Below are positions 8,787 to 17,939 of a stretch of 64,000 nucleotides of DNA, one piece after another; positions within the stretch are counted from its first letter, which is position 1; each line of letters opens with the position of its first letter. The notes beneath the pieces are model-generated. The model was not told the DNA's origin. It worked only from the letters and a program-made list of their open reading frames with translations, and searched no databases. The DNA lies in the NCBI RefSeq assembly GCF_015482775.1, contig NZ_CP058214.1:1782272-1846271 (forward strand), given 5' to 3'. Source of the stretch: Kaustia mangrovi (lineage in GTDB: Bacteria > Pseudomonadota > Alphaproteobacteria > Rhizobiales > Im1). The position numbers were made by a program, and so were the translations under genes.

Positions 8787-9640
8787 CGCCGGATCACCTG
8801 GCTGTCGTCGAGCCGCCCCTTGCCCTCGCGCGACAGGGCCTCGTAGACGCCATGGGCGAGTTCGGCATGGGGCAGGTCCATTCCGGCGCCGCGCCCGGCC
8901 TCCAGAACGATGCCGAGATCCTTCACGAAGATGTCGACGGCGCTCATGACCGGCGGGTCGTCCATCAGCATGCGCGGCCCGCGATTGTTGAGCATCCAGC
9001 TCGACGCCGCCGACCCGCCGAGAATCTTCAGGACCACCTCCGGGTCGACGCCGATGCGCTCCGCAAGCGCCAGTCCTTCCGCCGCGACCACGATGTGAAC
9101 CCCGCACAGGAGCTGGTTGACGGCCTTCACCGTCGCCCCCTGCCCCGGCTCCTCGCCGACATGGAAGACCTTGTCGCCGAGCGCGTCGAGCAGGGGTTTC
9201 GCGGTCTTGAACGTCTCGTCAGGCCCCGCCGCCATGATCGTGAGGGTCGCCGTTTCCGCCCCCGCCGCGCCGCCGGAAACGGGCGCGTCGAGGAAGCGCC
9301 GGCCGGTCGCCGTGACGCGCGCGGCAAGGTTTGCGGCCGCGTCCGGCGCGCAGGTCGCCATGAGGACGACGATGCCGTCCTCCGCCATTGCCTCCAGCGC
9401 GCCCGCCTCGAACAGCGCCTCTTCGGCCTGCCGGTCATTCACCACCATGAGCACGAGGATGTCCGCGCCGGCCGCCGCCTCCGCCGCACGCGCCGCGCCT
9501 GCGCCGCCCGCAGCGACCAGAGCCTCGACCGCCTCCGGCCGGACATCGAAGCCCGTCACGGCGAACCCCCGTGCGACGAGATTGGCGGCCATGGGACTTC
9601 CCATGGCGCCGAGACCGACAAAGCCGACCCTGGCCGTCAT
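8750..9640 (-). CDS. ltnD: L-threonate dehydrogenase-like 3-hydroxyisobutyrate dehydrogenase family enzyme
   Basis: A 296-residue beta-hydroxyacid dehydrogenase: N-terminal GFVGLGAMGSPMAANL (NAD-binding), substrate loop DAPVSGGAAGA, and GATVKAVNQLLCGVHIVVAA with the catalytic Lys. The stretch from GEEPGQGATVK to SSWMLNNRGPRML and VDIFVKDLGIV follows the LtnD/YgbJ subfamily closely. LtnD oxidises L-threonate at C2 as the first step toward dihydroxyacetone phosphate. The PdxA2-like gene upstream and the TRAP systems agree with a four-carbon acid substrate. The other pathway genes (otnK, otnI, otnC) are not in the window, so the symbol is by family resemblance. Confidence 0.7.
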   Translation of the reverse strand: MTARVGFVGLGAMGSPMAANLVARGFAVTGFDVRPEAVEALVAAGGAGAARAAEAAAGADILVLMVVNDRQAEEALFEAGALEAMAEDGIVVLMATCAPDAAANLAARVTATGRRFLDAPVSGGAAGAETATLTIMAAGPDETFKTAKPLLDALGDKVFHVGEEPGQGATVKAVNQLLCGVHIVVAAEGLALAERIGVDPEVVLKILGGSAASSWMLNNRGPRMLMDDPPVMSAVDIFVKDLGIVLEAGRGAGMDLPHAELAHGVYEALSREGKGRLDDSQVIRRYREADAGRSSR

Positions 9641-9963
9641 GACACAACCTCCCTTTCCTTCCGAAGCCTCGTGGGAACTCCCTTGCGATCATGCCGCGCC
9701 GCCCCGTCGCCGGCACCCCGAAATCCATCCTGCGGGCAGCGCCGGGGGTCTGCGCGGTGCATCGCGACGGGCTGTCCGACGGCAGCGCTTGTGCTGGGCA
9801 CAAACGTCAAGCACGGCATCTATCGATGGCGCCCCCGCCATAAGAACGGCGAGTCCCGTCATTTCGACGGAATTATCCGGCAAATCCGGCAATTGACCTT
9901 CTTCAAAGTGACGATGGCGTGCAGGACACTTTACCGGTGTCACGGACAAGGCGGAGGGGGTAA
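9641..9963. promoter_or_regulatory. Divergent intergenic region with tandem 9-mer
   Basis: This 323-base gap separates two divergent transcription units. Near 9876-9894 the 9-mer ATCCGGCAA occurs twice head-to-tail, about 70 bases before the start of the dehydrogenase gene at 9964. Tandem direct repeats at this distance look like an activator or repressor site. GGAGGGGG just before 9964 is the ribosome binding site. I see no further gene in the gap. Confidence 0.4.
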
Positions 9964-11064
9964 ATGACGAAAATCGCGATCATCGGTGCGGGCAAGATCG
10001 GCAGAGCCATCGCATCCATGCTCGAGGCGACCGGCGACTACCGGGTGACTGTCGCCGACCGCTCTGCGGAGCAGCTTGCACGGATGGGCGAGCGGGGCTC
10101 GATCGAGACGCGCGAGGTCGACGTGGCCGACGGCGCATCGCTCGACAGCCTTCTCCAGGGCCACTTCGCGGTGATCAGCGCCCTGCCCTACGACCTGACG
10201 GTGCCGGTCGCGCAAGCGGCCGCACGCTGCAAGGTCCATTATCTCGACCTGACGGAAGATGTCGCCAGCACGCAGGCGGTGAAGGCCCTGGGTGCGGACA
10301 GCGAACGTGCCTTCATTCCGCAATGCGGCCTGGCCCCCGGCTTCGTCTCCATCGTCGCCGCCGATCTGGCGCGGCGCCTCGACACGCTCGATGCCCTGCG
10401 CCTCAGGGTCGGCGCGCTGCCCCAGTTCCCCTCCAATGCGCTCAACTACAATCTGACCTGGAGCACCGACGGCGTCATCAACGAGTATTGCGAGCCCTGC
10501 GAGGCCATCGTCAACGGCAAGCGCACACTGGTCGCTCCGCTCGAGGAGCGGGAGGAATTCTCGCTCGACGGCATCACCTACGAGGCGTTCAACACGTCGG
10601 GCGGGCTCGGTTCGCTGTGCGAGACGCTGGAAGGGCGCGTGCGGACCCTCAACTATCGCACCATCCGCTATCCCGGCCACGCAGCGATAATGCGTGCGCT
10701 GCTTCACGATCTCCGCCTTGCCGAACGGCGCGACGTCCTCAAGGACATCTTCGAGAAGGCCTTGCCTGCAACGCTGCAGGATGTGGTCGTCGTTTTCGTC
10801 ACTGCGACAGGCGAGAGGAAGGGCCAGTTCGTGCAGGAAACATACGCCAACAAGATCTATAGCCGCACGGTCGGCGGCGAGGTTCAAAGCGCCATCCAGG
10901 TGACGACGTCGGCCGGCGTCTGCGCGATTCTCGACCTGCTGGCCGAGGGCGCATTGCCGCAAAAGGGCTTTGTCCGCCCCGAACAGGTGCCTCTGGAACG
11001 CTTTCTCGCCAACCGTTTTGGCCGCGTCTATGCGCGCGCCGAGGACATCGCGCATGCGGCCTGA
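9964..11064 (+). CDS. Saccharopine dehydrogenase-like NAD(P)-dependent oxidoreductase
   Basis: 366 residues with strong ribosome binding site GGAGGGGG. N-terminal IAIIGAGKIGRAIASML is the dinucleotide-binding loop. ALPYDLTVPVAQAAARCKVHYLDL and AFIPQCGLAPGFVSIVAADL are hallmarks of the saccharopine dehydrogenase/L-lysine 6-dehydrogenase family. Length agrees with single-domain lysine dehydrogenase-type members rather than bifunctional plant forms. With the AspA-type deacylase and peptide importer downstream it could act on lysine or a related diamino acid. The substrate is inferred, not shown. Confidence 0.8.
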   Translation: MTKIAIIGAGKIGRAIASMLEATGDYRVTVADRSAEQLARMGERGSIETREVDVADGASLDSLLQGHFAVISALPYDLTVPVAQAAARCKVHYLDLTEDVASTQAVKALGADSERAFIPQCGLAPGFVSIVAADLARRLDTLDALRLRVGALPQFPSNALNYNLTWSTDGVINEYCEPCEAIVNGKRTLVAPLEEREEFSLDGITYEAFNTSGGLGSLCETLEGRVRTLNYRTIRYPGHAAIMRALLHDLRLAERRDVLKDIFEKALPATLQDVVVVFVTATGERKGQFVQETYANKIYSRTVGGEVQSAIQVTTSAGVCAILDLLAEGALPQKGFVRPEQVPLERFLANRFGRVYARAEDIAHAA

Positions 11065-11210
11065 GGGAGCCGGCCGCACGAAAATGTCCGTGTCGGATTT
11101 ATGACCGCTTTCAATGCCGAATTGTGTATGCAAGAAATATGCTCGCGCCATGGGGTCGTATCGTCTGAAGTAGAATCACCGCAAGGCGTCAGGGGGGAGG
11201 AAATCGGAAC
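11065..11210 (+). promoter_or_regulatory. Upstream region of the M81/ABC unit with GntR-like site
   Basis: The 146-base gap contains TTGTGTATGCAAGAA at 11122-11136, resembling the TGGTATnC sites near the TRAP genes. GGGGGGAGGAAA before 11211 is a strong ribosome binding site. A separate promoter for the operon from 11211 onward is likely. Confidence 0.35.
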
Positions 11211-12683
11211 ATGCCGGCACGCATACTCGTCGCGGAGTTCATGCACGAGACGAACACCTTCAGCGTGCAGCCCACCGACGAACGGGCGTTTCGCAATGCC
11301 GGCTGCTATCTTGGCGACGAACTCGCAACCGCCTTCGGCGGCACGCACACAGCGCTCGGCGCGGCGTTCGAGGCGGCCCAGAAGTATGGCTGGCACCTCG
11401 TCCACCCGGTTGCCGCCCACGCCAATCCCTCCGGACGCGTCACCGACAGCACCTTTGAGCATTTCGCCTCGCTGATCGTCGATAGCTGCCGCGATGTCGA
11501 CGGCATCCTCCTGCATCTCCACGGCGCGATGGCGACGGAAAGCAGCGACGATGGCGAGGGCCTGCTGCTCTCGCGGATTCGCGAGGCCGTCGGCCCCGAC
11601 ATCCCGGTCGCCGTCGTCCTCGATCTCCATGCCACGGTGACGGAAGCGATGGCGGAAAACGCCAACGCGCTGATCTCCTACCGCACCTATCCGCATATCG
11701 ACGAATATGACCGCATGTGGCAGGCCGCCGACCTGATGAAGCGGATGTTCGACGAGGGCATTCGCCCGCGCGTCGCGGTCGCGCGCCGCCCCATTCTCTA
11801 TGCGCTCGACGGCGGCCGCACGACCTCGCCCCCCTTCCGGGAGCTCCTGCGGCGCGGAGACGAGATCGAGGCAAGCGGGCGCGCGCTGGTCGTCAGCATG
11901 CAGGCGGGCTTTTCCTCCGCCGATGTCCACGATATCGGCCCGTCCGCCGCGGTGACCGGCCTGGACGCCGAGGATGCCAGGGCAGTCGCGGAGACGCTGA
12001 TGGACTACGCCTGGGAGCAGCGGGAGGTCTCCACCATCGGCTTCACGCCGCTGGAGGAGGCGCTTGCCAGGGCGAAGGCCGGCGAGCGCAATGCAGTCAA
12101 GCCTCTGGTCATTTCGGACTACTCCGACAATCCGGGCTCGGGCGCCTATGGCGACGCCACGCGGCTCCTGTCGGCCATCCTCGATGCCGGCCTGTCGAAT
12201 GTCGGCTTCCACGCGATCTGCGATCCCGAGGCCGCGCTCGCGGCACAGGCCGCCGGCGTCGGCAACAGCGTGACGCTGATGCTCGGCGGCAAGATCGACC
12301 CGACCATGGGCGGCGGGCCGATCGAGGTGACGGGGCGGGTGGTCTCGCTGACGGACGGACGCTTTATCGCCCATGGCCCGATGGGCGGCGGCGCCTGGCG
12401 CAATCACGGCCTGAGCGCACTTGTCAGGGTCGACGGCGTGGAGATCGTCATCATCACGCATAACGGGCAGGCGACGGATCTGGCGCAGTTCACCTCGCTC
12501 GGCGTCGACCCGACGAAGAAGGCCACCCTGGTGGTCAAGTCGATGCAGCATTTCCGCGCGGCCTTCGAGCCCATCGCGCGGGAGGTCGTCGAGGTCGATA
12601 CCGGCGCCCTGTCGACACGCAATTTCGCCGAGCGGCCCTACCGCAAGATACGCCGCCCGATCTGGCCACTCGACGCCATCTGA
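11211..12683 (+). CDS. M81 family metallopeptidase (MlrC-like)
   Basis: 490 residues. ILVAEFMHETNTFS opens the protein, as in nearly all M81/MlrC members. ILLHLHGAMATES and VVLDLHATVTEAM supply the conserved metal-binding His and Asp residues. The C-terminal MlrC domain includes SDYSDNPGSGAYGDATRLL. MlrC is named for hydrolysis of linear microcystin fragments, but most M81 genes lie beside dipeptide ABC importers in bacteria that do not meet microcystin, as here. The natural substrate is therefore probably a small amide or peptide brought in by the importer downstream. Confidence 0.88.
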   Translation: MPARILVAEFMHETNTFSVQPTDERAFRNAGCYLGDELATAFGGTHTALGAAFEAAQKYGWHLVHPVAAHANPSGRVTDSTFEHFASLIVDSCRDVDGILLHLHGAMATESSDDGEGLLLSRIREAVGPDIPVAVVLDLHATVTEAMAENANALISYRTYPHIDEYDRMWQAADLMKRMFDEGIRPRVAVARRPILYALDGGRTTSPPFRELLRRGDEIEASGRALVVSMQAGFSSADVHDIGPSAAVTGLDAEDARAVAETLMDYAWEQREVSTIGFTPLEEALARAKAGERNAVKPLVISDYSDNPGSGAYGDATRLLSAILDAGLSNVGFHAICDPEAALAAQAAGVGNSVTLMLGGKIDPTMGGGPIEVTGRVVSLTDGRFIAHGPMGGGAWRNHGLSALVRVDGVEIVIITHNGQATDLAQFTSLGVDPTKKATLVVKSMQHFRAAFEPIAREVVEVDTGALSTRNFAERPYRKIRRPIWPLDAI

Positions 12684-12742
12684 GGGCCTGAGGACACGCA
12701 AGCGCGCATCCGCGCGGGACAGACTAACGGGGGACAGCAGCA

Positions 12743-14398
12743 TTGAGCGCTCAAGATCACGGCGGTAGGTCGGGCACGGTTACCGCCGACATCATCCTGC
12801 GCAACGGTCCGATCTGGTGCGGCCGCGAGGAGGGGGTCGTGGAGGCCATGGCGATCTGGCAGGGGCGCGTGCTCGCCACCGGCACCGATGCCGCGATATC
12901 CGCGCTCGCCGGCCCTGAGACGCGCGTGATCGATCTCGACGGGCGTCTTGCCACCCCCGGCCTCAACGACGCGCATCTGCATCTGGTGTCGCTGGGGCTC
13001 GTCATGGACTGGGTCGACGCACGGCCCACGACGGTCTCCACGCTGGATGGCCTGCTCGACGCGATTGCCAGGCGCGCGGCACAAAGCGCACCGGGCGAAT
13101 GGGTCCTGGCGCGCGGCTATGACCAGACGAAGCTCGACGTGAAGCGCCACCCGCTGCGCGAGGAACTGGACCGGGCGGCGCCCGACAATCCGGTCTTCCT
13201 GATCCGGACCTGCGGGCACGTCCAGATCTGCAACTCCAGAGCGCTCGAGCTGGCGGGCATCGACGAGGCGACGCCGCAACCGCAGGGCGGCGTCATCGAG
13301 CACCGGGACGGCAGGCTCACCGGGCTCCTCGCCGAGAATGCCAGCGATCCGGTCTGGGCGGCGATGCCGCATCCCGACGAGGCCATGATCGTGGACGCCA
13401 TCGAGCGGGCCGGCCGCCATCTCCTGTCCTTGGGCATCACAAGCTGCATGGACGCCGCCGTCGGCCAGCGCGGCGGGTTCGCAGAGATCGCCGCCTATAA
13501 CCGCGCAAGGCGCGACGGGCGCCTGCCGGTCCGCACCTGGCTGACGCTGCTCGGCGACGGCAAGGGCGCCATCGTACCGCAATGCCTAGAGGCGGGCCTT
13601 ATTTCCGGCACCGGCGACGACATGCTGCGCGTGGGCGCGGTGAAGCTCTTCCTCGACGGCTCCGCCGGGGGGCGGACGGCGTGGATGTCGACCCCCTATC
13701 TCGGCGACGACGGCGAGCTCGGCGTGCAGATGTTCCCGGATGCGGAGCTGGACGCCCAGGTCATGGACCTGCACGAGAAGGGCTATCAGCTCGCCTGTCA
13801 CGCCATCGGCGATGCGGCCATCGAGCAGTTGATCACCGCCTACGAGAAGGCGCTCGCCGTCCATCCCGATCCCGACCGCCGCCACCGCATAGAACATTGC
13901 GGCTTCTCGACGGCCGACCATCACCGGCGGATGGTCGAGGGCGGGATCTACCCCTCGCCTCAGCAGGCCTTCATCCACGATTTCGGCGATGCCTACATCT
14001 CGGTTCTCGGCCCGGAACGCTCTTTGTCGAGCTATCCGCTGGGCACCTGGATGAGGTTGGGACTGAAGCCGCCGACGGGCAGCGACGCCCCCGTATGCGA
14101 GCCGAACCCGTTCCCGAACCTCCACGCCATGATCACCCGCGAGACCTGGAAGGGGACGGTGATGGACGCGCGCGAATGCGTCTCGGTCGAGGAGGCGCTG
14201 CAGGCCTATACGGAGTTCGGTGCGTTCTCCCAGAAGATGGAACACGTCAAGGGCAAGCTGGTGCCCGGCTATCTGGCCGATGTCGCGATCTTCTCGCGCG
14301 ACCTGCTCTCGGCGACGCCGGAGGAGATCCTCAAGGACACCGCTTGCGACATGACGATCCTCGACGGCGAGGTCGTTTACGACAGGCACGCGCGCTGA
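12743..14398 (+). CDS. Amidohydrolase of the YtcJ type (amidohydrolase-3 domain)
   Basis: 551 residues, read from TTG at 12743 with ACGGGGG just upstream. ATPGLNDAHLHL gives the metal-site HxH. CHAIGDAAIEQ and RIEHCGF give the two further His positions, and PTGSDAPVCEPNPF carries the catalytic Asp. The C-terminal PGYLADVAIFSRDLL is the returning beta-sandwich typical of the family. YtcJ-type enzymes hydrolyse N-substituted amides or imines. It lies between the M81 gene and the importer, apparently in one operon, with gaps of 59 and 123 bases. Confidence 0.87.
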   Translation: MSAQDHGGRSGTVTADIILRNGPIWCGREEGVVEAMAIWQGRVLATGTDAAISALAGPETRVIDLDGRLATPGLNDAHLHLVSLGLVMDWVDARPTTVSTLDGLLDAIARRAAQSAPGEWVLARGYDQTKLDVKRHPLREELDRAAPDNPVFLIRTCGHVQICNSRALELAGIDEATPQPQGGVIEHRDGRLTGLLAENASDPVWAAMPHPDEAMIVDAIERAGRHLLSLGITSCMDAAVGQRGGFAEIAAYNRARRDGRLPVRTWLTLLGDGKGAIVPQCLEAGLISGTGDDMLRVGAVKLFLDGSAGGRTAWMSTPYLGDDGELGVQMFPDAELDAQVMDLHEKGYQLACHAIGDAAIEQLITAYEKALAVHPDPDRRHRIEHCGFSTADHHRRMVEGGIYPSPQQAFIHDFGDAYISVLGPERSLSSYPLGTWMRLGLKPPTGSDAPVCEPNPFPNLHAMITRETWKGTVMDARECVSVEEALQAYTEFGAFSQKMEHVKGKLVPGYLADVAIFSRDLLSATPEEILKDTACDMTILDGEVVYDRHAR

Positions 14399-14521
14399 GA
14401 CGGATGCGGCGCGGCTGCTCTGCGGATGCACCGAAAGGCAAAGGGGGAGATCGACAAGACAGACAGGACGGGGAGGACCGGTCCGACAGACGAGATCAGA
14501 ACGAAAAAGGAGGAGGAGTGA

Positions 14522-16117
14522 ATGATCAACAGATTTCTGATGGCAGCAACCACTGCACTGGCTCTCTCGCTGACAGCCGGTGCCCACGCACAGGAGCCGC
14601 GCGACGGCGGTACGATCCGGTACACCGCGGCCTACGGCCCGAGCTTCGCCGGCCTCGACATCCATTCCACGAACCGCACCCAGGACGCGATCTGGGCGAT
14701 GGCGATGCATCGCGGCCTGTATGGCTGGGATCCGGTGGCGAAGAAGCCGACCCTGGAACTCGCCGAGAGCGTCGACGTGTCCGACGACGGCCTCGTCTAT
14801 ACCTACAAGCTGCGCGACGACGCCTATTTCCATAATGGCCGCAAGATGACGGCCGACGACATCGTCTGGACCTATACCGACATCATGGACGGGTCCAAGG
14901 CCTATCCCGGCGCGCGCTACGTTCGCCTGATCGAGGGGGCCGAGGACGTCGAGAGCGGCAAGGCCAAGACGATTTCCGGCCTGAAGAAGATCGATGACCA
15001 TACGCTGGAGATCACGCTCACCGAGCCGGTCGAGCCGGGCTATTACCTCAACCAGATGACGACCGCGATCTATCCGGCCAAGGAGGCGCAGGAGAAGGGC
15101 TTCGCCAGCCACCCGATCGGCCTCGGGCCCTTCAAGTTCGAGGAGTACGTTCCCGGCTCGCGCATGGCGTTCTCGCGCTTCGACAAGTTCTACAAGAAGG
15201 ACCTGCCGCACGCCGACAAGCTCGTCATCACGCCGATGGGCGAGGCTTCGGCGCGCAATGTGGCCTTCCGCAACCAGGAGATCGACGCCTCGATCCTCGG
15301 TCCGGTCCAGTACCAGACATACAGCGCCGATCCCGAGCTGTCGAAGAACATGGTCGAGGTCGCGGAATATTACACGCGCGTGATGGGCTTCAATCCCGGC
15401 TACGAGCCGTTTGCCGACAAGCGCGTGCGCCAGGCGATCAACTACGCGATCAATACGGACCTGATCATCAAGAAGCTTGCCAAGGGCAAGGCCTATCCGG
15501 CCGCCGGCTGGCTGCCGCCGTCGTCGTCCGCTTATGACAAGAGCATGAAACCCTACGCCTACGATCCGGACAAGGCGAAGGCGCTGCTCAAGGAGGCCGG
15601 CTATGCCGATGGCTTCGAGTTCGAGGTCATCGCGACATCGAACGAAAGCTGGGGCGTGCCGATCATCGAGGCGATCGTGCCGATGCTGGCCAAGGTCGGC
15701 ATCAAGGTGACGATCAAGCCGGTCGAGGGCTCGGTGCTTTCGGAGAGCGTGCGTGCCGGCAAGTTCCAGGCGTTCATGTGGTCGCTCGAGACCGGACCGG
15801 ACCCGCTTGCGGCCCTGAAATGCTTCGATTCCTCGACGCCGCAATCGGCCTGCAACTACACCAAGTTCGACAACGCCGAATTCGACAAGCTGCTGGAGCA
15901 GGCCGGCAACGAGAAGGACCAGGCCAAGCGCATAGAGACCCTGCAGAAGGCCAACAAGATCGTCTATGACGAGGCGCCTTACTGGTTCTACAACTGCAAC
16001 AAGGCGGTCATGGCCTACCAGCCGTGGCTGCATGGCCTGCAGGCCAACCCCGTCGATCTGGCTCTCCAGAACTACGAGGATATCTGGGTCGACGACAGCT
16101 CGCCTGTCGCGGAATAA
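14522..16117 (+). CDS. ABC transporter peptide/substrate-binding protein (SBP family 5)
   Basis: 531 residues with an unusually strong Shine-Dalgarno (AAGGAGGAGGAG, 14507-14518). Signal peptide about residues 1-23 (ends AHAQ). The block GLVYTYKLRDDAYFHNGRKM followed by TADDIVWTY is the SBP family 5 signature. This is the periplasmic receptor for the dipeptide/oligopeptide-type importer downstream. The ligand may be a modified peptide or opine, since the neighbouring enzymes are amidases and a lysine-dehydrogenase-like enzyme. A stem-loop follows the gene. Confidence 0.92.
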   Translation: MINRFLMAATTALALSLTAGAHAQEPRDGGTIRYTAAYGPSFAGLDIHSTNRTQDAIWAMAMHRGLYGWDPVAKKPTLELAESVDVSDDGLVYTYKLRDDAYFHNGRKMTADDIVWTYTDIMDGSKAYPGARYVRLIEGAEDVESGKAKTISGLKKIDDHTLEITLTEPVEPGYYLNQMTTAIYPAKEAQEKGFASHPIGLGPFKFEEYVPGSRMAFSRFDKFYKKDLPHADKLVITPMGEASARNVAFRNQEIDASILGPVQYQTYSADPELSKNMVEVAEYYTRVMGFNPGYEPFADKRVRQAINYAINTDLIIKKLAKGKAYPAAGWLPPSSSAYDKSMKPYAYDPDKAKALLKEAGYADGFEFEVIATSNESWGVPIIEAIVPMLAKVGIKVTIKPVEGSVLSESVRAGKFQAFMWSLETGPDPLAALKCFDSSTPQSACNYTKFDNAEFDKLLEQAGNEKDQAKRIETLQKANKIVYDEAPYWFYNCNKAVMAYQPWLHGLQANPVDLALQNYEDIWVDDSSPVAE

Positions 16118-16127
16118 CCGGGACCTG

Positions 16128-16159
16128 TGGATGCCCGCGGGCTGGCTCTCGGGCATCCA
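16128..16159 (+). promoter_or_regulatory. Intercistronic stem-loop after the SBP gene
   Basis: A perfect 10-bp inverted repeat (TGGATGCCCG at 16128-16137 with CGGGCATCCA at 16150-16159) lies between the receptor and first permease genes, without a T-run. It parallels the stem-loop after the first dctP and fits differential expression of receptor over permease. Confidence 0.6.
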
Positions 16160-16174
16160 TTCCAGGAGCTCTCC

Positions 16175-17110
16175 ATGCTGCAATACCTTGTGCGGCGGAT
16201 CGTGCAGATGGTCCCGATCCTCCTCGCCGTCGCCCTGCTGATCTTCGTCGTGTTCAGCGTCATTCCCGGCACCTTCGCGTCGAGCGTCGGAGCCGATGGC
16301 CGCGGCATGCTGGACGACAAGGTCATCGAGCGGATGAACGAGCAGTTCGGGCTCAACGATCCGGTCTATGTCCGCTTCGGGCAGTATGTGCTGGACCTGA
16401 TGCAGCTCGATCTCGGCGACTCGTTCCGCACGCGCCGGCCGGTTGTGGAGGAGCTTGCCTCGCGGGCCTTGCCGACACTGAGGCTCATCGCCGGCTCGAT
16501 GCTCTTTGCCATCCTCATCGGCCTGCCGCTCGGCTTCCTTGCCGCGCTCAAGCCGGGCACCCTGCTCGACAGCGTGTCGATGGTCACCGCGGTCTCCGGC
16601 CTGTCCATCCCGAAATTCTGGCTCGGGCTTTTGATGATGTTCCTGTTCGCGCTGACGCTCGGCTGGCTGCCGAGCTTCGGCTACGGCTCGGGCGGAGTGC
16701 GGCATCTCATCCTGCCGTCCATCGCGCTCGGTGTGGCGCCGATGGCGCTGCTGGCGCGCACCACGCGGGCCGCCGTGCTCGACATCCTCAATGCCGACTT
16801 CGTGCGCACGGCACGGTCCAAGGGCATGAGCGAGATCAGGGTCGTGCGCTGGCATCTCGTACGCAACGCGCTCGTGATTGTCCTGACGACGATCGGCCTT
16901 CAGTTCGGCACGGTCATCGGCGAGGCCGTGGTCATCGAGCAGCTCTTCTCGTGGCCCGGCATCGGCTCGCTCATGGTCGACAGCGTCACCCTGCGCGACA
17001 TTCCCGTCGTCCAGGGCTGCATCCTGGTCATCGTTCTCTTCTTCCTGGTCGTCAACATGCTCATCGACGTCCTGTGTGCCATCATCGATCCAAGGATTAA
17101 GTACGATTAG
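16175..17110 (+). CDS. Dipeptide-type ABC transporter permease (DppB-like)
   Basis: 311 residues with six predicted membrane segments. The start at 16175 has AGGAGCT just upstream and gives MLQYLVRRIVQMVPILL, the usual DppB N terminus. The EAA-type loop NADFVRTARSKGMSEIRVVR, which contacts the ATPase, is present. The gene ends 35 bases inside the next permease gene. Confidence 0.92.
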   Translation: MLQYLVRRIVQMVPILLAVALLIFVVFSVIPGTFASSVGADGRGMLDDKVIERMNEQFGLNDPVYVRFGQYVLDLMQLDLGDSFRTRRPVVEELASRALPTLRLIAGSMLFAILIGLPLGFLAALKPGTLLDSVSMVTAVSGLSIPKFWLGLLMMFLFALTLGWLPSFGYGSGGVRHLILPSIALGVAPMALLARTTRAAVLDILNADFVRTARSKGMSEIRVVRWHLVRNALVIVLTTIGLQFGTVIGEAVVIEQLFSWPGIGSLMVDSVTLRDIPVVQGCILVIVLFFLVVNMLIDVLCAIIDPRIKYD

Positions 17111-17939
17111 GACCCTCTCGCAATACCACGCCAATCTGTGGATAGGCGGCATCCTGTTCGCGCTCATCGTGCTTGCGGGTGTCTTCGCGCCCTGGCTGGC
17201 CCATACCGATCCGGTCATGGACGCCGACCTGATGAATTCCGGCCTGCCGCCCGGCCACAACTTCTGGTTCGGCACGGACGACCAGGGCCGCGACATCTAC
17301 AGCCGCGTCCTCTACGGCGCGCGCGTGTCGCTGACGGTCGGCATCGTCTCGCAGCTCATCAACACCGTCATCGGTGTCGCGCTCGGCCTGTCGGCCGGCT
17401 ACTGGGGCGGTTGGTGGGACGATTTCATCAACGGGCTGACCAACATGATGCTGGCCATCCCCTCGCTCGTCTTCGCACTCGCCATCATGGCGATCCTGAG
17501 CCCGGGGCTGACCAGCCTCCTGATCGCGCTCGGGCTCACCAACTGGTCCTTCACCTGCCGGCTATCGCGGGCCTCGACCCTTTCGGTCAAGTCGCAGGGC
17601 TATGTCCAGGCGGCGAAGGTGCTTGGCTACAGCGACCTGCGCATCATGGCGACGCAGATCCTGCCCAACATCCTCGGGCCCATCGTCATCATCGCCACGC
17701 TCGGAATGGGCGGTGCGGTGCTGGCCGAGGCCGCCCTGTCGTTCCTGGGGCTCGGCATCAAGCCGCCCTTCCCCAGCTGGGGCAGCATGCTGTCGGATGC
17801 GCGCGAGCAGATGATGCTGGCGCCGTGGATCTCGATCTTCCCGGGCCTTGCGATCTTCGTCACCGTGCTCAGCCTCAACCTCCTCGGCGACGGCTTGCGC
17901 GACATCCTCGACCCCCAGTCAAGGACGCGAAAGGCATGA
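17076..17939 (+). CDS. Dipeptide-type ABC transporter permease (DppC-like)
   Basis: 287 residues read from GTG at 17076, overlapping the upstream permease by 35 bases. Six membrane segments are predicted. The motif HNFWFGTDDQGRDIYSRVLY is diagnostic of DppC/OppC, as is the loop SQGYVQAAKVLGYSDLRIM. No better-placed start codon is seen, so the N-terminal dozen residues are uncertain. Its stop overlaps the first ATPase gene by four bases (ATGA). Confidence 0.9.
   Translation: MPSSIQGLSTIRTLSQYHANLWIGGILFALIVLAGVFAPWLAHTDPVMDADLMNSGLPPGHNFWFGTDDQGRDIYSRVLYGARVSLTVGIVSQLINTVIGVALGLSAGYWGGWWDDFINGLTNMMLAIPSLVFALAIMAILSPGLTSLLIALGLTNWSFTCRLSRASTLSVKSQGYVQAAKVLGYSDLRIMATQILPNILGPIVIIATLGMGGAVLAEAALSFLGLGIKPPFPSWGSMLSDAREQMMLAPWISIFPGLAIFVTVLSLNLLGDGLRDILDPQSRTRKA

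Noticed and set aside
13586..17296. Very long open frame on the minus strand (over 1200 codons) opposite the amidohydrolase and ABC genes
   Set aside because: It lies antisense to well-identified genes and its composition (Arg, Asp, His, Glu, Ala rich, no domain) is the usual shadow of GC-rich coding DNA.
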